Source: Tenacibaculum holothuriorum
Lineage (GTDB): Bacteria; Bacteroidota; Bacteroidia; Flavobacteriales; Flavobacteriaceae
Direction of reading: 5' to 3'
NCBI RefSeq assembly: GCF_002120225.1
Contig: NZ_LAPZ01000002.1
Span: 372,001-436,000 of the forward strand
Length of the DNA stretch: 64,000 nucleotides
The translations under genes were made by a program, and so were the position numbers. Shown piece after piece: positions 1 through 8,117 of the stretch; positions within the stretch are counted from its first letter, which is position 1; each line of letters opens with the position of its first letter. The notes under the pieces were generated by a model. That model made no database searches and was not told the origin of the DNA. It saw only the letters and a program-made list of their open reading frames with translations.

Positions 1-522
1 GGTGGTGTAATTCAATGGAATAACGACCGAACGGGATTTATGCCTGCATTTAAAAATGCTAAGGTTTGGAGCAATGAACGTCATTGGAACTGGGCAGTAA
101 AACCAAATGCTCGTGAAAAAGCATCATTTTTAAAAGAAAACATCAATCCTATTGAAGAAAATGGTCAATTAAACTTTATTCATAGAAATGCAAAAGACCA
201 AGTTGGTTTCGATGTATTGTTTATGGATGGTCATACCGAAAAACAAATGCTTCCGAAGATAGAATATCAAGGAAAAACTATTGTTTTTATGGCAGATTTA
301 CTACCTACCGTTGGTCACATTCCATTACCCTACGTTATGGGATACGACACAAGACCTTTACTTACTTTAGAAGAAAAAAGAGTGTTCTTAAACGAAGCTG
401 CCGACAAAGAATTCTATTTATTTTTAGAGCACGATGCATACAATGAACTATGTACTGTGCAGCATACCGAAAAAGGAGTTCGCTTAAAAGAGAGTTATAA
501 ATTTACAGATATATTTAATTAA
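1..522 (+). CDS. MBL-fold metallo-hydrolase, C-terminal part (5' end outside window)
   Basis: The frame is open from base 1, so the start lies upstream; the last 173 codons are present. The visible part has the C-terminal metal-site signature of metallo-beta-lactamase-fold hydrolases: a G-H-T motif (His at visible codon 78), then a strand ending F-M-A-D-L-L-P-T, whose Asp would bridge the two metals, and a later L-E-H-D whose His is the usual last ligand. The family hydrolyses very varied substrates (thioesters, lactones, phosphodiesters, beta-lactams), so the substrate cannot be named. No signal peptide can be judged because the N-terminus is missing. An S8 peptidase lipoprotein starts 12 bases after its stop with no terminator between, so the two are probably co-transcribed. 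The fold call is secure; the specific function is open. Confidence 0.85.
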   Translation, partial: GGVIQWNNDRTGFMPAFKNAKVWSNERHWNWAVKPNAREKASFLKENINPIEENGQLNFIHRNAKDQVGFDVLFMDGHTEKQMLPKIEYQGKTIVFMADLLPTVGHIPLPYVMGYDTRPLLTLEEKRVFLNEAADKEFYLFLEHDAYNELCTVQHTEKGVRLKESYKFTDIFN

Positions 523-534
523 GATAGAGAGATT

Positions 535-2175
535 ATGAGAGTTTTAAAACCAGTGTTTTACTCGGCAGTAGCTATTGCTACTTTGGCAAGTTGTAAATCA
601 ACGCACAAAATCCCTGTACCAACAGGACCAAATACAGTGGTTAATATTCCTGCTAAAAAAGCAGAGTTAACTAAATTCCAAAAAGAAAACTGGCAACATT
701 TAGATTTAGCTACCGATTCTATTCCTGGAATGAGTGTAGATAAAGCGTATGAGTTTTTAAATGGTAAAAAAGGAGTTGAAGTTGTTGTTGGAGTTGTTGA
801 CTCTGGTACAGACTTAAAGCACGAAGATTTAGTAGATGTTGCTTGGGTAAACAAAGATGAAATTGCTGGTAACGGTATTGATGATGATAAAAACGGTTAC
901 GTAGACGATATTAACGGTTGGAACTTCTTAGGTGATTCTTATAAAGAACATTTAGAGTACGAGCGTATTTTAATGAATCCATCAATTGCTGATGCTGAAA
1001 CTTTAGAAGAAGTAAAGAAGTATCAAGCAGAAAAAGTTGAAGGAGCTAAGAAAAATAAGGAGCGATATGGAGCAATGCGAAAGAGAATTCTTGCTGCAGA
1101 CAAAGCTATTAAGAAACAATTAGGAAAAGATAAATATACTTTTGAAGAAGTAAAAGCTATTAACTCTAACGATCCTGATTTAATTCAAGCTAAAGGTGTA
1201 GCTTCTTTTGTAGAAAGCATTGGTCGTACTATGGATGCAGTTCCAGACGAATTAAAAGGATTAATAGAAAGCGCTGAAAAAACAATTAACGGAGATAATT
1301 TAAAAACTGATTACCGTAAAGTTGTTGGAGACAACGCTTATGACATTAATGATAAACCAGGTTCTGGTAATGGTAATACTGGACATTCAGAAAAAGGTGA
1401 AGCTCATGGGTCTCACGTTTCTGGTATTGTAGGTGCTTCTAGAGATAATGGTAAAGGAATGAAAGGTGTAGCTAATAACGTAAAAATTATGGCGGTTCGT
1501 TCTGTATCTGACGGAGATGAGTACGATAAAGATGTTGCTTTAGGTATTCGTTATGCGGTAGATAATGGTGCTAAAGTAATTAACACAAGTTTTGGTAAAG
1601 GATTCTCTCCTAACAAAGAGTGGGTTTACGATGCTATTAAATATGCTGCAGATAAAGACGTATTAATCGTTAATGCTGCTGGTAACGACGGAAAGAATAT
1701 TGATGTTGAAAAAACATTTCCTAACGATGCTCCAGATTTAGCTAATGAAATTGCAGACAACTTCTTAACTGTTGGTGCAATGAGTGCTAATTACAATAAA
1801 GATTTACCTGCTGGTTTCTCTAACTACGGTAAATTAAATGTAGATGTATTTGCTCCTGGTGTTCAAATTTATTCTACAACACCAGAAGGAGAGTACAAGA
1901 AATTTAACGGTACTTCTATGGCATCTCCAAATGCTGCAGGTGTAGCTGCTTTAGTTCGTTCTTACTATCCACAATTAAGTGCGAGTCAAGTAAAACACAT
2001 TTTAATGAACTCTGGTACTAAAATTGATTTTGATGTTGTAAAACCAGGATCAAAAACAAGAGAAAATCAAGATGGTGAATTAGTTCCTTTCTCAGAATTA
2101 TCGGTTTCTGGTCGTGTTGTTAATGCATACAATGCATTAAGAATGGCTGATAGAATGGTAAACGGAAGAAAATAA
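535..2175 (+). CDS. S8 (subtilisin-like) serine peptidase lipoprotein
   Basis: A 546-residue subtilase. The N-terminus is a lipoprotein signal ending L-A-S-C (Cys20), so the mature protein should be anchored to a membrane facing the periplasm or surface. The catalytic triad is complete: Asp89 in V-V-D-S-G-T-D, His291 in H-G-S-H-V-S-G and Ser461 in G-T-S-M-A-S-P, with the oxyanion Asn in N-A-A-G-N-D. The Asp-His spacing is about 200 residues, against about 30 in subtilisin; the insertion is charged and probably helical, a feature seen in Bacteroidota S8 lipoproteins. The gene follows the MBL hydrolase at 12 bases and ends in a strong hairpin. Substrates are unknown; a general envelope or nutritional protease is likely. 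Confidence 0.95.
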   Translation: MRVLKPVFYSAVAIATLASCKSTHKIPVPTGPNTVVNIPAKKAELTKFQKENWQHLDLATDSIPGMSVDKAYEFLNGKKGVEVVVGVVDSGTDLKHEDLVDVAWVNKDEIAGNGIDDDKNGYVDDINGWNFLGDSYKEHLEYERILMNPSIADAETLEEVKKYQAEKVEGAKKNKERYGAMRKRILAADKAIKKQLGKDKYTFEEVKAINSNDPDLIQAKGVASFVESIGRTMDAVPDELKGLIESAEKTINGDNLKTDYRKVVGDNAYDINDKPGSGNGNTGHSEKGEAHGSHVSGIVGASRDNGKGMKGVANNVKIMAVRSVSDGDEYDKDVALGIRYAVDNGAKVINTSFGKGFSPNKEWVYDAIKYAADKDVLIVNAAGNDGKNIDVEKTFPNDAPDLANEIADNFLTVGAMSANYNKDLPAGFSNYGKLNVDVFAPGVQIYSTTPEGEYKKFNGTSMASPNAAGVAALVRSYYPQLSASQVKHILMNSGTKIDFDVVKPGSKTRENQDGELVPFSELSVSGRVVNAYNALRMADRMVNGRK

Positions 2176-2201
2176 TTCTTTTCACTAAACTATAAATTAA
2201 A

Positions 2202-2229
2202 AGAGCATTCTTTAGTAATGCTCTTTTTT
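2202..2229 (+). terminator. Rho-independent terminator after the S8 peptidase gene
   Basis: AGAGCATT and AATGCTCT form an 8-bp stem around a short loop, followed by a run of T. It lies 27 bases after the peptidase stop and ends 13 bases before the next start. Confidence 0.85.
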
Positions 2230-2242
2230 TGTTAAAGCAATT

Positions 2243-2647
2243 ATGCAGTTAGAATTTGACAAGCAATTAAAAGAACTTACAATAAAAGACGATGTACCAA
2301 TGTATTCAAAAGTCGTCCTCTTTTTAATGTCTATAAATATTGTAAATTTAGGACTTCAATTATACTCGATGAGTTTTGAAAAAAATGAAGTTATTTATTC
2401 GGTTTTATCAACAGTAACTATTATTTCTATTGCAGTAATCGTATTTTATTTTTTTAAAAAATCTTGGAAAACAAAATATAAGCTTGCTGAAATAAACGGT
2501 GTTGAAACAAAAAAAATGTTTGGTAGAGATCGTATTTCATTATTATTAAAAAATGGTAGAAAACGAAGTTTTCAAGCTCTTAAAACCGACAAAGACGTTA
2601 CAAAACTTAAAAAGACTTTGTCTAGTATGGGAATAAAGTCTGTATAA
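2243..2647 (+). CDS. Small membrane protein of unknown function
   Basis: A 134-residue protein with a short cytoplasmic N-terminus, two adjacent hydrophobic segments (about residues 22-42 and 52-72), and a basic soluble C-terminus of about 60 residues. The C-terminal part, with alternating hydrophobic residues and K-R-S-F-Q-A-L, looks like a small beta-rich PH-like domain, but this is only an impression from sequence. No catalytic motif was recognised. It starts 13 bases after the preceding terminator, so it probably has its own promoter or depends on read-through. The M1 peptidase gene starts 35 bases downstream in the same direction. Confidence 0.7.
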   Translation: MQLEFDKQLKELTIKDDVPMYSKVVLFLMSINIVNLGLQLYSMSFEKNEVIYSVLSTVTIISIAVIVFYFFKKSWKTKYKLAEINGVETKKMFGRDRISLLLKNGRKRSFQALKTDKDVTKLKKTLSSMGIKSV

Positions 2648-2682
2648 AATAATTACATGAACACTAAAAATTAAATGAACGA

Positions 2683-4533
2683 ATGAAAAAAATACTACTG
2701 GGAATATCATTACTATCGGTATTTGCTTGTGCTACTACAAATAAGAAAGTGGCCAATACAAATGCTCCGGAAAGCAAACCGACATCTGCAGGATATTGGC
2801 AACAACATGTGGATTATACTATGGATATTGACATGGATGTAAAAACATATCAATACAAAGGAAAACAAAAGTTAGTGTACACCAATAACTCACCTGATGC
2901 GTTAAATAAAGTGTACTATCACTTATATTTTAATGCCTTTCAACCAGGGTCTCAAATGGATGTTCGTTCAAGAAACATAAAAGATCCCGATCGTAGAGTT
3001 GGTGACCGTATTAGTAAGTTAACTCCTTCTGAAATCGGTTATATTAAAGTAAACTCTTTAAAACAAAATGGTTCGGCAGTTAAACACGAAACTGTAGGTA
3101 CTATTTTAGAAGTTACTTTAAACACTCCTATTCAACCAGGAGAAAGCGTTACTTTCGATATGTTATTCGATGCTCAAGTACCAAAACAAATTCGTCGTTC
3201 GGGTAGAAATAGTTCAGAAGGTGTTGCTTTATCTATGACGCAATGGTATCCTAAAATGGCTGAATATGATTTTGAAGGTTGGCATACTCCTCCGTACTTA
3301 GGAAGAGAATTCCACGGAGTTTGGGGTAATTTTGATGTTACACTTCATATTGATAAAAGCTATACTGTTGGTGGTACTGGTTATTTACAAAATCCACAAG
3401 AAATTGGTCATGGTTATGCAAAAGAAAACACTCCTTTAAACTTACCAAAAGGAAATAAATTATCATGGCATTTTAAAGCTCCAAACGTACACGATTTTAC
3501 TTGGGCTGCAGACCCTAATTATGAGCACGATGTATTAACAATGGAAAATGGTATTGTATTACATTTCTTATACAAGGATAATTTAGAAAGAAATTACTTA
3601 GCAAACTGGAAACAATTACCAGGAAAAACTGCTGAGTTAATGGAATATTTCAGCAAGCATATTGGTCCGTATCCATATAAGCAATACTCAGTTATTCAAG
3701 GTGGAGATGGTGGTATGGAATACGCAATGTGTACTTTAATTACTGGGCAACGCAAATGGGGAAGCTTATTTGGAGTTACAGCACACGAATTAGCGCACAC
3801 TTGGTTTCAATTTTTATTAGCAACTAACGAAAGTAAACACCCTTGGATGGATGAAGGATTTACTACCTATATTTCTAACAAAGCTGAAAACGAAATTTTA
3901 GGAGAAAGAAAAGAAAATCCGCACAAAGGTTCATATAACTACTATAATTACGTAGTAAAAAATAAGTTAGAAGAACCGCTTTCTACCCATGCAGATAGAT
4001 ACCATACTAACATGGCTTACGGAATGGGAAGTTACTCGAAAGGAAATATTTTCTTATCTCAGTTAGAATACATAATCGGTGCTGAAAATGTAGCAAATAC
4101 ATTAAAAAAATATTATACAGATTTTGTATTTAAACACCCAACACCAAACGATATTAAGCGTACTGCAGAAAAAGTTTCAGGTATTCATTTAGATTGGTAT
4201 TTAAACGAGTGGACGCAAACTACTCATAATATTGACTATGGAATAAAATCGGTAAACGGAAAAGAAATTACCTTAGAGCGTATTGGTAAAATGCCAATGC
4301 CTATCGATGTAGAAGTAACATACACAGATGGTTCTAAAGAAATGTTTAACATTCCATTACGTATGATGCGTGGTGAAAAACCATCTTCTGCAACTAAATT
4401 AAAAGATTGGACATTTGCACATCCAACTTATAGCTTTAACGTTTCTAAAGATGTAAAGAGTGTAGAGATTGATCCTTCTAAATTAATGGCAGATGTTAAT
4501 TTAGAAAACAATACTTTTTCTTCAGCTAAGTAA
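2683..4533 (+). CDS. M1 family (gluzincin) metallopeptidase lipoprotein
   Basis: A 616-residue zinc aminopeptidase-like protein. A lipobox ending F-A-C (Cys16) indicates lipidation and export. The zinc site is complete: H368-E369-L-A-H372 followed after 18 residues by Glu391 in W-M-D-E-G-F, the M1 arrangement H-E-x-x-H-x18-E. The substrate-binding exopeptidase motif, usually G-x-M-E-N, is G-G-M-E-Y (Glu346), so Asn is replaced by Tyr, as in some Bacteroidota M1 members. The N-terminal 200 residues form the usual beta-rich domain. The C-terminal armadillo domain of large aminopeptidase N enzymes is missing or very short. It probably trims peptides in the periplasm; whether it is strictly an aminopeptidase is inference. 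A terminator follows. Confidence 0.93.
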   Translation: MKKILLGISLLSVFACATTNKKVANTNAPESKPTSAGYWQQHVDYTMDIDMDVKTYQYKGKQKLVYTNNSPDALNKVYYHLYFNAFQPGSQMDVRSRNIKDPDRRVGDRISKLTPSEIGYIKVNSLKQNGSAVKHETVGTILEVTLNTPIQPGESVTFDMLFDAQVPKQIRRSGRNSSEGVALSMTQWYPKMAEYDFEGWHTPPYLGREFHGVWGNFDVTLHIDKSYTVGGTGYLQNPQEIGHGYAKENTPLNLPKGNKLSWHFKAPNVHDFTWAADPNYEHDVLTMENGIVLHFLYKDNLERNYLANWKQLPGKTAELMEYFSKHIGPYPYKQYSVIQGGDGGMEYAMCTLITGQRKWGSLFGVTAHELAHTWFQFLLATNESKHPWMDEGFTTYISNKAENEILGERKENPHKGSYNYYNYVVKNKLEEPLSTHADRYHTNMAYGMGSYSKGNIFLSQLEYIIGAENVANTLKKYYTDFVFKHPTPNDIKRTAEKVSGIHLDWYLNEWTQTTHNIDYGIKSVNGKEITLERIGKMPMPIDVEVTYTDGSKEMFNIPLRMMRGEKPSSATKLKDWTFAHPTYSFNVSKDVKSVEIDPSKLMADVNLENNTFSSAK

Positions 4534-4556
4534 AAAATAAAAATTAGCACAGTTTT

Positions 4557-4585
4557 AACCCAAGAAATAATATCTTGGGTTTTTC
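4557..4585 (+). terminator. Rho-independent terminator after the M1 peptidase gene
   Basis: AACCCAAGA pairs with TCTTGGGTT across a 7-base loop and is followed by TTTTC. It lies 24 bases after the stop codon. Confidence 0.85.
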
Positions 4586-4606
4586 TTTGCACTAAACGTA
4601 ACAAAA

Positions 4607-5146
4607 ATGAAAATTACTAACAGAAGTCTTCACAGAGATTTAGCTTATTTTTATGTAGGTCTTATTATTGCCTTTTCTTTCTCTGGTATTATTTTAAACC
4701 ACCGTCAAGATTGGTATCCTATGAATTATACCTATGAAAACAAACCATTTACCTTAGAAATTCCTTCGGAAGAAAAGCAACTTACCAAAGGATATATTAC
4801 AGAAAAAACTAAAGATGTTGGTAAATATGATGGTCATCGTGTTAGAGACGGAAAAATTAGAGTATACTTTAAAAACAACATCATTTTTGATGCAGATGCA
4901 ACAACAGGAAAAGGCTCAATTGAATACAAAAGAAAAGTACCAATTATTGGTCATTCTATGTACTTACATAAATCGACCAATAACTTTTGGATTTGGTATT
5001 CAGATATTTTTGGTGTTGCTATGTTAGTTATTGCCATAACAGGAGTTTTAATTCCACTTGGTAAAAAAGGATTTAAAGGAAGAGGTTGGAAATTAGCTGT
5101 TGCTGGCATGTTATTTCCGCTACTATTCTTATTTTTATTTGCATAA
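4607..5146 (+). CDS. PepSY-associated transmembrane protein
   Basis: A 179-residue membrane protein resembling the PepSY_TM family. One transmembrane helix at about residues 12-30 precedes H-R-Q-D-W, then a soluble loop of about 95 residues that resembles a PepSY half-domain (strand-rich, ending V-P-I-I-G-H). Two more helices follow at about 131-150 and 160-178. Such proteins often accompany iron or siderophore uptake and ferric reductase systems in Bacteroidota, but no TonB receptor is present here. The membrane-bound AraC-type regulator starts 8 bases after its stop, so the two form one transcription unit. Confidence 0.8.
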   Translation: MKITNRSLHRDLAYFYVGLIIAFSFSGIILNHRQDWYPMNYTYENKPFTLEIPSEEKQLTKGYITEKTKDVGKYDGHRVRDGKIRVYFKNNIIFDADATTGKGSIEYKRKVPIIGHSMYLHKSTNNFWIWYSDIFGVAMLVIAITGVLIPLGKKGFKGRGWKLAVAGMLFPLLFLFLFA

Positions 5147-5154
5147 CAAAATCT

Positions 5155-6204
5155 ATGGAACAAATTACTCTTGATATTAGCTTACCAACTATTGTTGATG
5201 TTTTATCAATAGCAACTGCGTTAATGTTAGGAGTTTTGTTTTGCACTTTACAATCAAAAAACAGAAGAGCTAATTTATTTTTAGCTTTGTTTTTATGGTC
5301 TTTAACTTTTGAAGTTTTTCAAGCTTTTTTGGCTGGTATTAACTTTAAAAATATTGAAATTACTGTCATACAAACTTCATTAGCTACCATACCTTTATTG
5401 TTATTATATGTAAAATCTACATTACATCAAAAAGTAACTTTTAAATCATTGGCTTTATTTATTCCTTTTATATTCTTTAATCTTTTAGAAATTCATGAGG
5501 AAGAGGTAAAATATTTTGAATATTTATTCAATATTTCATTATTGATTTACATATTAAATCTTTTAAAAAAACATCAGTCAAATATTGTAGAATATTACTC
5601 AGATATTGAAAACAAAACACTGCAATGGATTAAAACTATCGTTTATATATTTCTTTTTTTTCATGCTTTTTGGATTATAGAAGATATTGTTGGTTTTAAT
5701 AACGATTCTATTGTTTTGTATTTTGCATATACCTCTTCAATACTCACTTTTTTTATGATTTATTGGATAGGTTATAACGGATTTACACAACAAGAAATCT
5801 TCACATCTTCGGTATTTGAAACAGTCATAAATACTAGAGAAGAAACTACAACAAATACAAAAAGTAATTTTGATAATGTTGTAGCTATTATCAAAACTCA
5901 AAAACTATACTTAAACAGTAATTTAAACTTACGGTTTCTATCAGAAAATGTTCAAATTAAAGAGCGAGAACTTTCTAAACTAATCAAAGAACATACTCAA
6001 AAAAACTTCTATCATTTTATCAATCAATTTAGAGTAGATGAATTTAAAAAATTAGTCTCATCTCCAAAAGCTTCTCAACTTTCTTTATTGGGGTTGGCAC
6101 AAGAAGCTGGTTTTTCATCTAAATCTACTTTTTATACTGCTTTTAAAAACCTCGAAGGAATTACTCCAAAACAGTATCAAGATCAGCTTAAAAAGTCCGA
6201 ATAA
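5155..6204 (+). CDS. Membrane-anchored AraC-family transcriptional regulator
   Basis: The chosen ATG at 5155 gives 349 residues and starts 8 bases after the PepSY gene; an earlier in-frame ATG (5086) would overlap that gene by 60 bases and is less likely. The N-terminal two thirds hold about six or seven hydrophobic segments. The C-terminal 100 residues form the two helix-turn-helix AraC DNA-binding domain, with L-R-F-L-S-E-N, A-Q-E-A-G-F-S-S-K-S-T-F and the closing G-I-T-P-K-Q-Y. This membrane-sensor plus AraC layout is common in flavobacteria. The likely targets are the two lipoprotein genes immediately downstream. An inverted repeat overlapping the stop codon may be its operator. Confidence 0.9.
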   Translation: MEQITLDISLPTIVDVLSIATALMLGVLFCTLQSKNRRANLFLALFLWSLTFEVFQAFLAGINFKNIEITVIQTSLATIPLLLLYVKSTLHQKVTFKSLALFIPFIFFNLLEIHEEEVKYFEYLFNISLLIYILNLLKKHQSNIVEYYSDIENKTLQWIKTIVYIFLFFHAFWIIEDIVGFNNDSIVLYFAYTSSILTFFMIYWIGYNGFTQQEIFTSSVFETVINTREETTTNTKSNFDNVVAIIKTQKLYLNSNLNLRFLSENVQIKERELSKLIKEHTQKNFYHFINQFRVDEFKKLVSSPKASQLSLLGLAQEAGFSSKSTFYTAFKNLEGITPKQYQDQLKKSE

Positions 6205-6218
6205 CTGTAACTCGGACT
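6194..6218. promoter_or_regulatory. Inverted repeat between the AraC gene and the lipoprotein pair
   Basis: AGTCCGA and TCGGACT form a perfect 7-bp inverted repeat with an 11-base spacer that includes the stop codon of the AraC-type gene. No T run follows, so an operator is more likely than a terminator. It lies about 35 bases upstream of a TAGTTTTG promoter-like element. Confidence 0.4.
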
Positions 6219-6249
6219 CATACGAATAGCCAAAACATACTTTTGGACA

Positions 6250-6257
6250 TAGTTTTG
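6250..6257 (+). promoter_or_regulatory. Candidate -7 promoter element for the tandem lipoprotein genes
   Basis: TAGTTTTG matches the flavobacterial -7 consensus TAnnTTTG. No TTG is found at the -33 distance, which would fit a promoter that needs the adjacent AraC-type activator. It leaves a leader of about 45 bases before the ATG at 6306. Confidence 0.45.
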
Positions 6258-6305
6258 CGATTCATTAGTTAAACAAATAAGTTAATGAATTTAAAACGCA
6301 GAATT

Positions 6306-7172
6306 ATGATTAAAAAAATGTTCACCCTAAGCGCTTTTATAGTAATAATAGTTGTTTCTAGTTGTATTTCATGTTCTAAAAACGATACTATAATAGGTGT
6401 AAATCCAAGCGATACAAACTCCTTAGAAGCATACTTAAAAGCAAACGCAGATTATGTACATAACATTAATGGTTTTTATATAGTAGGTAGTGCTACAAAA
6501 CCAAAAGAAGCATCTCCAAGTACAACAACTGGTAAAGATATTTTTGATCATAGTATTCGTTTATTCAGTAGTTTTTTAGATCAAAATAACGATGGAATAA
6601 TTGATGATGATAAAAAAGAACTTAATAAATGGTTAGCTCAAAAGTTAGTTTTTATTTCTGGTCCATTATCTATGGTTGACAAAATATCTGAATCTAATCA
6701 GGTAGCAGGAAAAGGATTATATGGTATGAGTATGCAAACTGACAATTGGCCTTATGTAAAAGGGTACAATGGTAAAGGTTGGACAATAAACAAGCTTATT
6801 TCATCTACTTGGAGACCCAATAATATGAATGCATTATGGGAAGAAGTTTTTCATACCATTACCGAAGCTTATAGTAGAGTAGATTCTGAATTTAAATTTA
6901 CAACTGGAGGTGCATTACGTACTTATATGGACGATGATATTAACGCAAAAACATATGATATTTCTGAGCAAAATGCTGCTGAAAATGGTAATTATGATAA
7001 AGTTACAGCTGTAAACGAATATATACACCAAATCTGGGCTATCAATTTTGCAGGTCAAAACCAAAGTTTAAACTCGCATCAAAAAAAGGCTTTAGAATTT
7101 ATGAAGAAAAAAAATGTGCCTATGAGTGTAAATGCTAATTATTCTAAAATGTTAGGAACAAAAATTAAATAA
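6306..7172 (+). CDS. Lipoprotein of unrecognised family, first of a tandem pair
   Basis: The ATG at 6306 gives 288 residues with a clean lipoprotein signal; another in-frame ATG at 6285 only adds seven residues. The signal ends in a double-cysteine stretch C-I-S-C-S, also found in the next protein. The body contains L-D-Q-N-N-D-G-I-I-D-D (about residue 85), which resembles a calcium-binding EF-hand-type loop, and E-E-V-F-H-T-I-T-E-A-Y (about 175), then N-E-Y-I-H-Q-I-W (about 235). The downstream lipoprotein shares these blocks in the same order, so the two are diverged paralogues. The conserved Glu/His residues could bind a metal, but this is not a recognised zincin motif. No function can be assigned. 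Confidence 0.8.
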   Translation: MIKKMFTLSAFIVIIVVSSCISCSKNDTIIGVNPSDTNSLEAYLKANADYVHNINGFYIVGSATKPKEASPSTTTGKDIFDHSIRLFSSFLDQNNDGIIDDDKKELNKWLAQKLVFISGPLSMVDKISESNQVAGKGLYGMSMQTDNWPYVKGYNGKGWTINKLISSTWRPNNMNALWEEVFHTITEAYSRVDSEFKFTTGGALRTYMDDDINAKTYDISEQNAAENGNYDKVTAVNEYIHQIWAINFAGQNQSLNSHQKKALEFMKKKNVPMSVNANYSKMLGTKIK

Positions 7173-7187
7173 TATAAAAATCAATAT

Positions 7188-8048
7188 ATGAAATTATTAA
7201 AAAACATATCTCTTATAGCCTTAAGCATATTTGTAATAGGATGCATATCATGCTCTAACAATAACGACATTGCTGGTTCAGGAACAATAAACGAAGGTAA
7301 TGACCCAAATTTTAAAATTGTAAAAAATACAGATGCTGCTTTTTCTAATTTTCCTAAAAAAATAACAGTTTTCGATATTCCTATCTATGCTGTTTCTGGT
7401 GTAGAAGATGTAAAACTTTTACACGCAGCAAATGTAATGGCTCAATATTTAGATAATAATGAAGACGGAACTGTAGACAATCCAACGGTATTAAATACCA
7501 TGAAAGCAAATAAGGCATTTTTATTCATGTGGAAAAGTCAATCAGACATGAATAATATGAATCCACCAAACGGATATACAGGTCAAGATTTAGGGGCAGA
7601 TGAAACAAATCCAACTTATGTTTCTAGTGGTAAAAAAGGTAGGTTCGATGCTTCTTTAGAAGAAGTATGGCACTTAATTACACATGCAGGGTATTCAAAA
7701 GCATATCCGAACGCTTTAGGTGAAAACGCAGGAACTACACTTACCAATGCTATGGATAAAGCTAGAGGAGGAAAGTTTACAAGTATTCCTAGTTCTTATC
7801 CAGCTGGAGCTTGGTATACTTACGACGATTCAACTTGTACTTACGATTGTCAAGCAACCGAATACTTTTATTGGGCTATGACCTCTATTTTAGGAGCTCA
7901 AGACACTCGTTTAAATGAAATTCAGCAAGAATGGAAATTAAACACAAAAGCTAAGGTACAAGCTACCGATAAAGATGTTTACGCACTTTTAACAGATGCA
8001 CAATATAAATTCCCAACTGTTTTACCAGACGGAACTTATAAAAGATAA
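7188..8048 (+). CDS. Lipoprotein of unrecognised family, second of a tandem pair
   Basis: A 286-residue lipoprotein starting 15 bases after its paralogue. The signal ends I-G-C-I-S-C-S. Blocks shared with the upstream protein are L-D-N-N-E-D-G-T-V-D (about residue 88), E-E-V-W-H-L-I-T-H-A-G-Y-S (about 161) and T-E-Y-F-Y-W-A-M (about 225). This copy also has H-x-x-x-H within the second block, where the first copy has H-x-x-x-E, and a C-T-Y-D-C pair that could form a disulfide. The repeated acidic loop and Glu/His-rich motif suggest a calcium- or metal-dependent surface protein, but I do not recognise the family. It is probably co-transcribed with its paralogue under control of the upstream AraC-type protein. 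Confidence 0.8.
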   Translation: MKLLKNISLIALSIFVIGCISCSNNNDIAGSGTINEGNDPNFKIVKNTDAAFSNFPKKITVFDIPIYAVSGVEDVKLLHAANVMAQYLDNNEDGTVDNPTVLNTMKANKAFLFMWKSQSDMNNMNPPNGYTGQDLGADETNPTYVSSGKKGRFDASLEEVWHLITHAGYSKAYPNALGENAGTTLTNAMDKARGGKFTSIPSSYPAGAWYTYDDSTCTYDCQATEYFYWAMTSILGAQDTRLNEIQQEWKLNTKAKVQATDKDVYALLTDAQYKFPTVLPDGTYKR

Positions 8049-8062
8049 AGTAGGGTTTTATT

Positions 8063-8106
8063 AGTTTCAATTGTTTCTTTTAAAAGAAATAATTGAAACT
8101 ATTTTA
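8063..8106 (+). terminator. Long hairpin after the tandem lipoprotein genes, probable terminator
   Basis: AGTTTCAATT...AATTGAAACT with an inner TTTCTTTT/AAAAGAAA pairing makes an almost perfect 19-bp stem. The following ATTTT is a weak T run, so termination may be partial. The secreted protein gene starts 12 bases further on. Confidence 0.6.
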
Positions 8107-8117
8107 AAACTCAAAAA

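Noticed and set aside
558..854. 98-codon minus-strand ORF inside the S8 peptidase gene
   Set aside because: Antisense shadow of a gene with complete catalytic motifs.
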